From Rhizopus arrhizus (Eukaryota; Mucoromycota; Mucoromycetes; Mucorales; Rhizopodaceae): 64,000 nt of DNA. Shown piece by piece: positions 13,125 to 25,539 of this stretch (position 1 is the first letter of the stretch; every line of letters starts with the position of its first letter). The position numbers and the translations under genes are program-made. The notes below the pieces were generated by a model. That model was given only the letters and a program-made list of their open reading frames with translations, had not been told where the DNA came from and searched no databases. The stretch spans positions 558,001 through 622,000 of the forward strand of contig JAKZZE010000014.1 in the NCBI GenBank assembly GCA_024220505.1. Reading direction: 5' to 3'.

Positions 13125-14530
13125 ATGTCCCAAGATTCTAAAGAATGGATCAAATCACGCATGAACGCATTAAAGAAGCAAGCTGGTTTTGCATTTAATC
13201 AAGACGTTTTTATATCCATTTTATTATGTTTAATATCGGGAAGAGATAAACATCTATTATTAACTGCTCCTCCAGGTCGACTTAAAGAAGTAACTCATCT
13301 TACTTCACAAGTAATGTACAACTGTTACTTTTGCGCTTGCATTAATTTGTAAATAGATTTGTAAAAGTTTATTTGGATTCACAACTGCTCAAATGACTTG
13401 TAAAGAACAACAAACTCAAGATGATTTGGTTGAAGCATTGTTTAAAGAAGACAATGAACCATTTTATAAAACTGCTCAGCATAAAAGTAGATCATTTAAT
13501 ACACTTGACACACAAATAAGTAAAAATACAACACCAAAGGTATTTTATAAAATATAATGAATAAATGCTTATACATAAAGAAAGATAGGTGAAGAAGAAT
13601 CATTTCTTAATATGACGCCTGTTAGCCCTGTTGATTTTACTTTAAGAAGAACAAAACAACCTTTTGGATCTTCACCTTCTTTTTATACCAAGGATCAACA
13701 GCCAAAGAGATCCTTAATGACAAGGATAGTTCAAACACTAATCATTGAAGACCTAGATAAAGCAGAGGAATCGATACAGACTATATTACTTGATCTTATG
13801 GTCAATAAAGAACTTTATTTATCAAATATACGATACAATGTACCAAAGCCTTTCTTCTTAATCATCACTATACTTCCTCATGATTTCAATCGTTTATCAA
13901 TCAATTCACAACTGGTAAAATATAACATTTTTATTGTTACTGTATGCTCATGTACATATAAAGATGGATAGATTCTTTATTAGTTTTCAATTTGAAGAAG
14001 AAATGTTACAGAATTATTCCTTATCATCAAATCCTTTAAGTCGGGCACCAAGAAGACAAGCGTTAATGAAGCAAGATGTAAATATAAGGCATACAAATAG
14101 TATATGCTTATTATTATAATAGGAAATCAAAGCGTTGGCAGAGAAAGCAAAAAAAGTATATGTCCATATTGATATATCACGCTATGTAAGAGACATTGTT
14201 GTTGGTATACGTACACATCCAAGAGTAAAAGGTGGAGTGACAGCAAGAAGTAGCCAAGACCTTGTTACAGTAACAAAGTAACAGTTACTATTGAAATAAT
14301 CTGAATATATTTTGCTAATGTATACAAAAAGGTCACTGGCTACTTTGTTTGAGAGAAACTTCTTAACCCCGGATTTGGTTACCATTGCAACTGAGAAAGT
14401 ATTCAGTCATCGTCTACATATGTTGGCTACAAATGAAAGAGATGATGAAATTGAAAGAGAAGATATGGATAGCAATTTAGCTTTTGATATCGTAGCAGAG
14501 ATACTACATATTATAAATGTACCCATTTAA
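13125..14530 (+). CDS. MoxR/ChlI-like AAA family protein lacking Walker A
   Basis: Exons 13125..13310, 13357..13539, 13585..13914, 13964..14077, 14123..14277 and 14332..14530; 388 aa. The fold order follows MoxR/magnesium-chelatase-I ATPases. It has a strand-turn HLLLTAPPGRLKEV at the Walker A position, TLIIEDLDKAEESIQTILLDLM at the Walker B position (family: LFADEINRAPPKVQSALLEAM) and MDRFFISFQF (sensor/arginine region, family LDRF). The lid is VHIDISRYVRDIVVGIRTHP...ARSSQDLVT, then FLTPDLVTIATEKVFSHRL. The GxxGxGK[ST] P-loop is absent (APPGRLKE) and the Walker B acidic pair is reversed (ED), so ATP hydrolysis is unlikely. Cellular role unknown; related fungal proteins tend to be labelled magnesium chelatase-like although fungi make no chlorophyll. 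Its stop is 25 nt from that of the convergent carboxypeptidase gene. Confidence 0.75.
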
Positions 14531-14555
14531 TAAAAAAATGAGCATATTTTTTTAT

Positions 14556-16340
14556 TTAATTCAATTCACCACGAACCCACTGTTGCAACATGTCAAGGCC
14601 ACTTTCAGGCTGATCATAAGGAACCATATGGCCAGCACCAAAGACACGCAAGAAAGCAAATTGACCATTCTCTGTTTTTCTGAGTTCGCCTGCTTGCTTA
14701 TCCAATCTATTAGAGTACCACTCTGTATCATTTGCAGCCTTAAATTCTTTTTGTCCGGTCCAAGACAGGTTTAAGGTCCATGCCTTGTTACCCATCCAAT
14801 TACAAATAAAGTCAGCATCACCAGCATAGATCAAAATCCGCACACCATCTTCTAAAAGAGGGGGGATCTCATATACATAAGGACGCATCCAATCACCAGA
14901 CATTTGGAACTTAAAGTTAATTTGCATATTGCAACTCTCATACTTGCCCGTTTCAGCTCCCACAGCAGACTTGACATCCCCTCTATTCAGGTACTTTTGA
15001 ACACTTTCCAAGATCTCATAACAGAGGCCACCACCTTTGCATTTCTCACGCACGTCATAAGGATTCATACCCGACATTTGATAGGGGGAAATTTGATCTC
15101 GGTTGCATTTAGATGAGGCAGGAAAACAGTTGAAGAAACTTGGATTTTCATAGCAGTTTTTAATTAGATTTGCGCAGATAGGATAGTCTCGTTCCATCTT
15201 ATCACAGGTGGATCGATCTAATACTGGGCCATACGAGTTGTCACAGGCCATTTGAGCATAATACTTGTATTGGATCAAGGGATCCGTAAGACCGTTACCA
15301 ATCAATAGACTCTTGAGGTTGATTTGGGAAAGCGTCTGTCTGTTTTCAAAGAGTTCAAAAGAGTTAAAGTTTCCCTTGTTGTTTCGATTGATGACACCAC
15401 CAATAGCAGGAATATAGTGGCCAGCATCTTTTTATATTATGTAAGCTAGAGGAGGGGAAAGTTTTGTATTTCTTACATGATTCACCAGACACATGGAAAT
15501 CAAGTTCAGCATATTCTATCATCAAACAAATCAGTTTCTTTTTCTCATACAATGGCATATTAATTATTCTTTACCTGGGAATTTTTTGAAAAAGAGTTGA
15601 AGGAAAGCGTAAACATCCTTGGCAGCAGCATTTGTATTTGTAGCTCCATTACTACCATATGAGAAACCAACATTCAAAGGCTAATATAATAAATAAAAAT
15701 GCATACATAACATATGATTTCCTTACTTGATCCAAGAAGATGATGTTGGCTTTATCATTCCAAGAGTACTTGTTGGGTATAGTATCTGTACCTTCCAGGT
15801 TTACAGAACAGGGACTTTTTGTGGGATTAGTGATCATTTCTTACTTGTAAATACCATGCTTACCCAAGCTCCATAAAGAGGCCCGTCAAAGAAGAACAAC
15901 CAGGGCCACCATTTAGCCAAAGGACAAGAGGATCCTCTTTGGGCTTATCTCTTGATTCAAAGAACCAAAAAAGAAATGCTTGTCATCGTCAACATCCAAA
16001 TAACCAGAAATCTATTAACAATATGAGTTACCCTTTCATTTATGTTCATTTCCTTTGTTTTTACTTGTTTGACATTGGGATCACAGAGAGAAGGTTGTTT
16101 GAATCTCAAAGCATAGTTTGAGAAAGCAGGATGTGTAAATATGCCCATTTCATTAGAAGGACTAAAGACATTCTTGAGTTTGTCTGTGGTAGTTTGAAAT
16201 ACGTGCTGAGTATCAGTCCAGACATGTTCCCCGATGTGAACAATGGCGCTTTGTTCAAGCATAGAAGGATTAGCATTGGTTAGGGATAGGAGACAAGTAG
16301 CAATAATTGCCGTCTTGGCAAGTGAGAAAAGGCTGGGCAT
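14556..16340 (-). CDS. PRC1: Carboxypeptidase Y-like serine carboxypeptidase (S10)
   Basis: About six exons from [20 protein letters not shown] (signal peptide) through a propeptide to the S10 core. Visible motifs are [16 protein letters not shown] (oxyanion/substrate loop), GESYAGHY with the catalytic Ser (an intron splits GES from YAG), [12 protein letters not shown] with the catalytic Asp, and [11 protein letters not shown] with the catalytic His. The family set of cysteines is present. It is a vacuolar/secreted exopeptidase removing C-terminal residues. Intron 2 must be spliced from LFMELG to PCSVNLEG (52 nt); a nearer AG would keep the wrong frame. All catalytic residues are present, so it should be active. 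It is head-to-head with the membrane protein at 16666 across 325 bp. Confidence 0.95.
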
Positions 16341-16665
16341 ATTTTATGAGAAAAAGAAAAAGATTGTTATTTCTTCCCATTTTTATAGGCATTTTGTATC
16401 ACCGGTTTGTTTTGTTACAAGTTTTGTTTACGTGATACACAAAGCAATTCGTATCTTTTCTCTTTATTATATCGCTATCAAGACACGAAAAATAAATAAA
16501 AAAAACACTGTTGCAAAAAATAAAAATTACACTTCTTATTTTCATGCAACGGTATGTGTAACTTTTTTGTACAACATCGATTGACGTCATTATCAAAAGT
16601 TTCACCTTCTCTTGTCTTCCTGCCTTCTTTCATTCTCTCTCTTTCTCTGCTCAACAAAGGGAAAA
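16341..16665. promoter_or_regulatory. Divergent promoter, carboxypeptidase / VC0807-like gene
   Basis: 325 bp between two divergent ATGs. It contains a TGACGTCA-type palindrome at about 16583-16590 (attGACGTCAtt), a possible CRE/ATF site. That is of interest because an Atf1-type bZIP is encoded at 2594-3209. Binding is inference. Confidence 0.45.
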
Positions 16666-17631
16666 ATGAGCAGGACAAACAATTTGAATGAACAGGACGA
16701 GAATTTACCAACTGATCTAAGTAGTCTTCAAGACATATTTTCTTTTCGATTTTTTGAAGGTCGACCGATTACCAATGTTTTATTAGCCATCCTTTGGAGT
16801 ATCGGGTTACCTATTCTTTTGTATGAATTATTAAAGCCAAGGTTAGGACAAGTGGTTTCAATGATAATTGCCTCTTGTCCACCTCTAATCATTGTCATCT
16901 CGTAAGCTTTATATCAGTGAACAAGGATTGTGTACTTATGTTTGTAAGACGTATGATGAAAACAAGGACATTGGATATATTAGGCTTTGTTGCTGGTATT
17001 AGCTTTCTAATATCTGGTATTATTGTAAGAAGCGATATTTTTTCTTTAATTTTAAATTAATAAGTAATATGTTTGATAGTCCATCGCTCAACCATCAGAA
17101 CAGGTGTCATCTATTTGTGAATCTATTGTACCTCTTTTAGTGGGTGTGTTTTGTCTATTGTCTTTGATACCTATTAAAATAGGTAGATTTGAACTACGAC
17201 CCCTTGTTTATTCAATCACAAATCAATTGATGCCTCGAGTAGAAACGAATGAAGATTTGGTCTCGAAAGACAAAGAAAGAATAAACAAAGCAAACAAGGC
17301 TGGATTACTTGACTGGGTATACACTCATATGGCAAAGATCAGAAATGATGTGCGCATATTAACGGCCGGTTGGGGTATTATATTGATCATCGGGTTTATT
17401 GTAAAGGCAATCATTGCTTCTACAACAACCGATATTAGTAAAGCACAGAATTTTGGTTATATTTTTTTCACTTTGGCGACTGTGGTTATGATTGTGATTT
17501 CTTGGTTATTTATGAAATTAATGAAAAAGCATGTGGGCGAACAATCAAGTGAGATGATGAAGGAAGGTTGTAGTAATACGCAGTGGGGAATCAATACATT
17601 GTTCAATGGTTTCAATCAAATCACAGGCTAA
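16666..17631 (+). CDS. VC0807-like multi-pass membrane protein
   Basis: Exons 16666..16901, 16949..17024 and 17080..17631; 287 aa. Six or so hydrophobic segments are seen: VLLAILWSIGLPILLYELL, VVSMIIASCPPLIIVIS, ILGFVAGISFLISGII, IVPLLVGVFCLLSLIPI, GWGIILIIGFIVKAII and FTLATVVMIVISWLFMKL. A conserved-looking segment is GRFELRPLVYSITNQLMPR in a cytosolic loop. The pattern resembles the VC0807/intracellular-septation-A-like family seen in bacteria and fungi, whose function is unknown. No signal peptide; likely in an internal or plasma membrane. The exon-1 start was chosen as the first ATG after a pyrimidine-rich leader. Confidence 0.7.
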
Positions 17632-19351
17632 AATGCTATTAGTTTATTAAAAGAAAATATGAACAAAAAAGAGACTTTTCTCTTCTTATTTATTATGTTT
17701 AGCATCAAGGTTATTTTTAAATTGAAAGCTCTATTTAATAAATATCTAATTGTGTAGAAAAATTTACGCTTAAAGCATGCAATTTCATCTATTACGAGCC
17801 TTTCTCATTGGATAATAAATGTGGATTTATGAGTCAAGTATATCTTTTTACGTGATGTCAAAAAATACGGTGCTTTGAAAGCAAATTTGGTATTGTGCGA
17901 ATGGATTTTAGCCATATATAAGGTAATAATTATCATAGAGTACTCGAACCACAAGCATATACAGCACATTAGATATCACCTCTTTTTAATAACTTTGAAA
18001 CCATATTAGGCTCTATAGAAATTGAATTTAGCAATACTTTGACCTGCCAAATACTTAACAATCATTTAAAGTCGTTAAAATATTTGTATGTCGACATTTG
18101 CAAGTAAGCGTTGTATGCATACTATAAAGACTGAACATATGTACTTACAGATCAGATGATGCTTGTTGAAATAAATATGGTTTAGAACAGATGGTCAAGA
18201 CTTACTTGAACCGAGCCATGTCTTCATATCAATAGATGTCAGCAATTGATGAATTCCACTTTATTGTGATTGAAGAGCCAATATCAAAGATCCAAATAAC
18301 AGTCATGTTATGGTAAGCATTCCAGTCCATCAGAGTAGTTACAGATGATGCAGGGAAAGAAAGAGAGGACAAGTCGGTTAGAAAAAGACAACCCAAGTCC
18401 TATTCTTTTTCTTCAATTTTACTAAAATTCAGTGGAATAACAGCAAATCCAAGACATTTGACTATTATCAAGAATATAGGAGGATAAAAGACAGCTTTGT
18501 TTAAAAATGAATTTACTCGTTTTCAATCACTCTATACAATTGCTTAAATGTTGTGATCGATCCAATACTAATGTATAAAGCACCAATTGACTTAGATAGA
18601 TCGCTAGTGAAACCAACAAGCTGTCAAAATGTATATCAATCATATTAGTTTACCTTGCAAGGCGCATGTCCGCCATGTCGCCTCAAAGGCTAATGAAAGC
18701 TAAATTGACTGGAGAGTATGTAGTAGAATAGCCATGATATGCCCTTGTTTATTTACATAATGACATTATTTTTTAAGGAGATCCAATAGGGTAGAATTTA
18801 TTCTCAAACCACTGAGCATCCAATTCTTTGGACATGTCTTTAAACGCTATATTGCCTCTCTTTTATTTTATATAAAAGATAACTGTCGCTGTGAGCTACG
18901 AAATCCATTAATAAGTCGATTGTCTCCTATTCTATTTTGTTTGCGCAGATTTAAAGCCATATGGCTTTTTTTTCCTGCTTCATTTGTCACAAAGAACGAT
19001 ACAATACGTTGATGTAGCACATACATTTGCACGACGATTAGTAATATACTATTTGAAGAGCAATTAGATTCATTTATTTAGAAGAGAAGATAATATATAT
19101 GATAAGGATCATGTGCTTTAATAAAAAAGTATGTTCCTTTTGTAAACATGATTTATTGAAGTTATGAAACACAAACAACGTATATTATTTTTTTCTCTCT
19201 AAAACTGTATATATGCAATGATATGCAAATTATAAATATTAGAATAAATTACATTTGTGTGAAAAACTAGAATAAGAACCCCTTAGTTTTATGTATAAAA
19301 AGGGTAAAAAAGGCCCAGCCAAAAGACACTTTTTTTCCCAATTAATAAATA
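17632..19351. other. Intergenic with decayed sequence
   Basis: About 1.7 kb with no ORF of note and frequent stops in all frames, yet of less extreme composition than promoter DNA. It looks like eroded former coding or mobile DNA, but no family could be recognised. The last ~60 bp upstream of 19352 form the next gene's promoter. Confidence 0.45.
19294..19300 (+). promoter_or_regulatory. TATA-box-like motif
   Basis: TATAAAA lies 52 nt upstream of the ATG at 19352, a plausible core-promoter spacing for the TIM-barrel/FGE-like gene. Judged by sequence match and position only. Confidence 0.35.
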
Positions 19352-22075
19352 ATGCTTGTCAAGGCTTTCCAAGAAGATTATCAACTCAAATATAGAAACC
19401 ATCAAATCGAAGGTCCCAATTCTCCTCGTGAATACTTAGAATGGAATACGAGAATAAACAAATGGCGTATGGAACAGCAAATTAAGAGAAAGGAGATAAG
19501 TCACTCTTCTACTGGTTATGATATGCCTTGTCTTAAATGGGCACAAAAAAGTTATGTTCAACCTAATGTGATGCTACACGACTTATTCCTTTTTGATCCA
19601 GTAACAAATAAATATACGACGAGCAAGTTATTAAAAGGTGACTTGATGGAAGGCTCCATAAAAAAGAATCTTTGCTTATTTATTACATTTCTTTAGACAT
19701 CGAAGAGCGTTATGGTACGATTGATTCCATCGTCGTAAGTTGCACAACCTATTTATGACTTGGTTTTCAAAAATATATTTTGTACAGATTTGGCCTCCTT
19801 TTTCTAACCTTGGATGTGATAGTCGTAACGAAGAAGACTATTTTAGATGCCTTCCTGGTGGTACTGCTGGTATCCGTTCTTTGATTAATGAATTTCACAG
19901 CAATAATATCAATGTTATCTTTCCTGCTCTTGGTTGGGATAATGGCACTGTAAGTATATTGATCTATATATGATCCTGGCTTAATTTTCTTTAGCGTGAT
20001 CCTCAAGAAGCTTGGGGTTACATCTTACCTAGATTGTTTAGTAAAGAAAATTGATAATTTATTCATCATGACTTGAACTAATTATTTTTCTCTAGAGGAA
20101 TATAATGTGGATGGTATACGTGCTGATGTTGCTTATTTCACACAAGATTTCTGGATGAACTCTCTTGCTATCGGTCATCCTTTAGCGTTTCAATCTGAAG
20201 CAAATAGTAAAAATAATTTAAATCAAGCGCCTAAAATGGATGATACTTATGTATGTTTCTTATTGAATATACTGTCTATCTAACATTATTCAAAAATAGA
20301 TCTTACAGTGGAATACGATGGATATTTGTAAGCAAATTCTAGTACTCTTTTTACTCTTTTTATTAATAATATTTATATCAAAGCAAAATACGAAACTAAT
20401 CTGTAAGCTGTAACCCTACTCCAGGCATCATAACAATTTCTTTTTTTTCTTTTATAGACATGTGCCCACAGTCTCAACCAGAAAATTAATTGAACCAAGA
20501 CACATGACTCATTCTAGCGATAAATGGGCTATAAACAAAACAAATCTTATACAACACGCGTTTTTTAATGGTAAGTCAGCTCTGAACCCTATTTGATATT
20601 TAAGTAATGAACCACACACAGGCATCGGTATTGAGATTTGGGAAAATATCTTTGGCACATGGAATCAACTCTCTCCTCGCGACTCTGAAGCCTTACGCCG
20701 TACATCCAGCATTCTTCGCTGCTTTGGTCCTGACTTCTTTTGCTCTCCCAAGTGGGAACCTCACTGTCCCTGTGTTCACTGGAAGACGGTATTTTCCAGC
20801 AAGTTTCCAAGCGACACCACAGCCAGTCAAGTCGTTTGGACCTTTGTCAATCGTGGGCCCCAACCCATCACCGGCCATCAAATCACTGTCAATTACCACA
20901 TAGGCATTCAATTTTATGATGTCTGGCATGGTCATACCCTTCAGCCTACTCACATCGCTGATGGTCTAGCCACGCTTGACTTTGATATTGAACCTCATGG
21001 ATACGGATGCATCTTTGCTACTTCTGACATATCTGCCTTACCTGAAGGGTTCAGTATACTGATGAAAACAATGAGCACATTTTCTGCCACGCGATTGATG
21101 AATATCCCGATCTCTAGTACCATCCTGTGGCAAGAACTAGATCTGGTGGTTGTCAGTCAACAGGATGCTACGAATAATATGGTTCGCATTGAAGGTGATG
21201 ATGATTACCTGTTTGACGTCAAAGGAATTGAGCCCTCAGAATGCATCCTTGAATATCCTGCCATGGACATCAGGTACCCTTGGGAATATCAACCCTCTCA
21301 TCTTCATGCTCCTTACCGTGTCAAGATCAAGCCGTTTTATATCGATCCTTATCCTGTGACTGAAAAGGAATTCAAGGCATTTTTGGATGCGACACACTAT
21401 AAACCTCATGATTCGACTAATTTCTTAAAACATTGGATCGATGGATGCTATCCTGATTCTTGTGCTAATAAGCCTGTTGTTCATGTCTCTGTTGAAGATG
21501 CTAGAGCTTATGCTAAATGGGCAGGAAAACGGTAAGTTTATTTGCTGTTTATTATGACAGCGATTAATTCATGATTGTAGTCTGCCTCATGAGTGGGAAT
21601 GGCAATACGTTGCTCAGTGTGGTACCGAATATAGAACTTATCCTTGGGGTAACAAGTGGGATGAAAGTAAGGTACCTGAGGTCTATGAGGGGCGTGAAAG
21701 ACTCTATCCTAATCATCCACCGGCTGACGTAAATGCCCATTCTTCTGGTCGATCTCCATTTGGCGTTTATGATCTTGTAGGTAATATCTGGCAGTGGACT
21801 GACGTCTACCAAGATCAACATACTCGTGCTGGTAATCTGTAAAATTGTATTTGTTATTTTTATTAACTGTTTTAATAGCCATCATCCGTGGTGGTTCTTA
21901 TTATAAACCCAAAAATGGACAATACTTTCCTCAAGCTTATCGTAATGATGAACACGGAAAATATATTTTAATGGCAGATTCTATTGACAGAAGCGCAACG
22001 ATTGGTTTCCGATGTGTAAAGGATACTAAAGAAAGTGCTGCTGCTTTGGGAAATTGTGCTTTCTTTGGGGAATAA
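19352..22075 (+). CDS. TIM-barrel-like domain fused to FGE/EgtB-like domain
   Basis: Eleven exons: 19352..19637, 19697..19734, 19788..19949, 19995..20040, 20096..20250, 20300..20327, 20384..20402 (19 nt), 20458..20570, 20622..21531, 21581..21831 and 21879..22075; all phases close, 734 aa. The N-terminal ~450 residues look like a glycosidase-type (beta/alpha) barrel with a beta-sandwich after it: GGTAGIRSLINEFHSNNINV, EYNVDGIRADV and GIGIEIWENIFGTWNQLSPRD. The C-terminal ~230 residues are an FGE-sulfatase/SUMF1 fold: VSVEDARAYAKWAGKRLP, HEWEWQYVAQCG, YPWGN, FGVYDLVGNIWQWTDVY, IIRGGSYY and ATIGFRCVKD. The paired catalytic cysteines of true FGE are not seen near the C-terminus, so sulfatase activation is doubtful. 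No signal peptide was found at this start. Substrate unknown. Confidence 0.8.
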
Positions 22076-23118
22076 ATTAATTTAATAAAACGATAAACTA
22101 AATGGATAACATCCTGATTTAACTCTATACTGTATCTTGCTTTTGATTTCCCTTGTTCTTGATCCTAATGATATACAAAAGATCTAATAAAGAAGTGCTT
22201 TAAACATATCTTTATCCGTTTGATAATCACTTGCACACATAGCATGTTCATATCCTTCGTCTTTCTGGACCCTTTTCACCACTTGTCCTTTACTCGCCCT
22301 GGATAGATTTTTTTAATCCATGTTTCCTATTAAAGTGTCAGCATCAGATACACTTGTTAATGCTAGAAAGCATAGTTCAATTATTTTGTGCTACACATGT
22401 ACATCATTAGGAAAATGCAGAAAGTAAAGTTTATTTTTACATCAATCTCAATACGATAATGCCAAATGATTAGATATTCTTTTGCTCAATAACTGTGCCT
22501 GGGTTTTGATTGGTATATTTCTCACACAAGTCCAAAGCAGCATGTTGCTAAATATACTGCACAATAAGCTGCTGATGATATGCGTTGTATTAAAGAAAGC
22601 ACTAGAAAAATGATTCTTTGATGGGATTAAAGGAAGAAGTATGCAATTTGGTATCAATCATACAATATTCTAAAACTAGTCCTGGAACTGTAGTATAAAT
22701 CAATTTATTCTTCAGAATTTGATATGTAAACAACAAACGGCGTCCATTTCTTCATTTCAAGAAAAGTTTTGTTGAGATTGATTATACTCTTCAATTTCAG
22801 TATCTTTATATGTAATGATCTTATGTTAGATCCAAAAAAGAAGTTTTAGGTAGACCATTATAACAAAATGAAGTAGTCGCTAAAAAATCAATTTTTCATT
22901 TGCAAGAATGGTAAAAAAGTCTTCTCCGCCGTGCAATGGGAAAGGACTGCAAAAAACCCTCCATCATCCCGCCCTCCAGTCGAAGTCTTTGGCCAGTTAC
23001 TTGTTCATAAGGGGCACTATGAATGAGAATTAAGGAAAACGGTTTGTTTATGTTTGTTTATGAAAAAGAAAAAAGGGATTATTCTATAGCAAGCTGTGGT
23101 GCAATTCACTTGTGTGCC

Positions 23119-23173
<55 letters not shown>

Positions 23174-23671
23174 ATCAGCACTTTTGTAAGTGAAGGTATA
23201 GATTGAATTTAATATAAAACAAGTGAACTTGGTGCATTCTTACAAAGGTTACTGATGGTAATCATCACCTCAAATGGGAGTATTGGTTTAAATTTCCTTA
23301 CAAACATTATGAACTATAAGAATCATTATAAAAAGGTATAAAAGTATGCATTGAAACAAATTATTGTTATTTGAGTATCTTTCTAGAGACATCAAGGCTA
23401 TTATTTTGATCCAAAATAGGGATACACTTTATGTGATAGACATCAAGATCTTATTATAGCACTATCCAGGCTTCTTACTATAATTGTCTTATGGTTTGGA
23501 ATAATCAAATATTGCACCCTATATTATAATTTACAGTCATTTTTCTTTATTTGATTGCATAGCATAGGAAGTTCAGTTCCTTCAGATTGACTCTCAGATA
23601 AAAAGCAGTCATAATAATATCCCTTTGTTTGTGTGTGCCTGGACACCCTTCTTTTTTTTTGACAAGTTGCA
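22076..23671. other. Intergenic with long poly-A tract
   Basis: About 1.6 kb without a supportable gene. It contains 46 consecutive A at 23126-23171. The flanks are AT-rich with short broken frames. The final ~100 bp before 23672 are pyrimidine-rich and likely the tyrosyl-tRNA synthetase promoter. Confidence 0.5.
23126..23171. repeat. 46-base poly-A tract
   Basis: Uninterrupted A run in a gene-poor stretch; possible retroposon tail or simple slippage product. Confidence 0.9.
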
Positions 23672-25492
23672 ATGTTTTCATTATTAAAGAAGACAGTTCC
23701 TTATTGTAGAACAAGCTTAAAAAACAATATTGCTTTTTTCAGTACTTATAACAATGTCATTACGGACATGACAAATCGTGGACTCATATCCAATGTCACA
23801 AGGTATTAGAATAGTAATGTCAAATTGGATTTGCAACTAAACAATTAGACAGCCCTGACATCGAAAGAAAGACAGAAACACCTACTGCCATTTATTGTGG
23901 TGTGGATCCAACTGCCAAGAGTCTTCACTTGGGTAATCTTGTAACTCTTATGGGCTTATTACACTTTCATATCCGTGGTCACCAAACAATCGCACTTGTA
24001 AGTTTCTTGTCAGTGTGTCTCACGAAATAAACTAATCTTTCATAGGTGGGTGGTGCGACAGGAAGTATAGGTGATCCATCCGGCAGAAAATCTGAGCGAG
24101 TACCATTATCTAGTGATACACTTGAGATCAATGTACGTGGTATTGAAAGTCAAATCCATCGATTCTTTCAGAATGGAGCGAGTTATGCAAATCGACGTGG
24201 ATTTAGTGATACTTGCCAGATACCCAAGGTATTGAACAATTATGATTGGTTTAGTTCAATGACTGCACTAGAATTTTTAAGTGATATTGGGAGATTTGCT
24301 CGTGTGAATACAATGCTTGCGAAAGAAAGGTAACAGAAAAATGTATGGCTTTCAGTACCTAAACATGCAGTCTAGTGTCAAATCACGTATTGAAAGTACA
24401 CAAGGCATTAGTTTTACTGAATTTTCATATCAATTACTACAAGCTTATGATTTTTATTATCTTCATAAAAATCACGCTTGTCGCATTCAAGTAAGGAGAA
24501 GACAAAAGTAAAACAATGAAAGTAGTTAACAGATTTAGCTGGGAGGAAATGACCAATGGGGTAATATTACTGCTGGTATTGATCTGATATCAAGGAAGCG
24601 ATCTATGGAAGAGGAAGAGCAGCTTGAGGATATGGAATCAAGAGCTTTTGGTATCACCATTCCACTTTTGTTGACCTCAACAGGAGAGAAGTTTGGAAAA
24701 TCAGCTGGTAATGCAGTTTGGTTAGATGAATCTATGACGAGTATATTTGACTTTTACCAGGTATTTTCAATACCTGATTCTTTTGTTTTTGTTAATAACT
24801 AAAGTATTGTAAAGTTTTTGATGAAAACAACAGATAGTGATGTTGGAAAATATCTTGAAATGTTTACTCTTTTAAAGAGTGACCAAGTAAAAGAAATCAT
24901 GAATGAACATCAGGTACAGAACATGCTTTATTTTCTAATCAAAAGAGGTTCACATATTATATAAAATAGAAATCACCAGAGCTTAGACTTGCACAAACTA
25001 CATTGGCTAATGAGACAACAGAACTTGTTCATGGATGTAAAGTATATATGAATACTTGCAACAAGAAAAAAAAACTAAGACAAAATGATAGTGAATGGCG
25101 TTCAAAAGGCACAAACGGCAACTAAAGTTTTATTTGGACAAGATTTAAGTTCTCTTTCAGGAAATCAAATTATTGAAGCCTTCAAAGATGACACATATCG
25201 ATTCACTCAATTAGATCGTTCAAGCTTAGTTGGCATTGGATTGGACCAACTGGCTGCTATTACTAATGCTGCAAAATCTAGATGTAAGTGAAATAGAGTA
25301 AATAGACAAAGCATTAAACCTCTTTCATCTACAGCTGATGCCCAGAAAAAAATGAAGGCTGGCGGGTTTTATTTGAACAATGTTCGTGTAAATAATCATA
25401 AACAAATGCTAGAAGAAAAGGATTTAATTGATGGAAAAGTGTGTGTTCTTCGTGTTGGAAAGTCATCTTATTATCTGATTCAAGCTATTTAA
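23672..25492 (+). CDS. MSY1: Mitochondrial tyrosyl-tRNA synthetase
   Basis: Multi-exon gene. The N-terminus [19 protein letters not shown] is basic and suits a mitochondrial presequence. The class I core follows: [15 protein letters not shown] (HIGH-type motif), [43 protein letters not shown] and the KMSKS-type loop [16 protein letters not shown]-terminal S4-like RNA-binding domain reads [15 protein letters not shown]...[15 protein letters not shown]. Bacterial-type TyrRS architecture marks it as the organellar enzyme. It charges mitochondrial tRNA-Tyr; some fungal mitochondrial TyrRS also help splice group I introns, which cannot be judged here. The first intron joins VTS to [16 protein letters not shown]. 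It is convergent with the MFS gene, with stops 47 nt apart. Confidence 0.94.
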
Positions 25493-25539
25493 AATAGAAT
25501 AAAATGATTAAAGTAATAGAATGCAATGAATATTTATAT

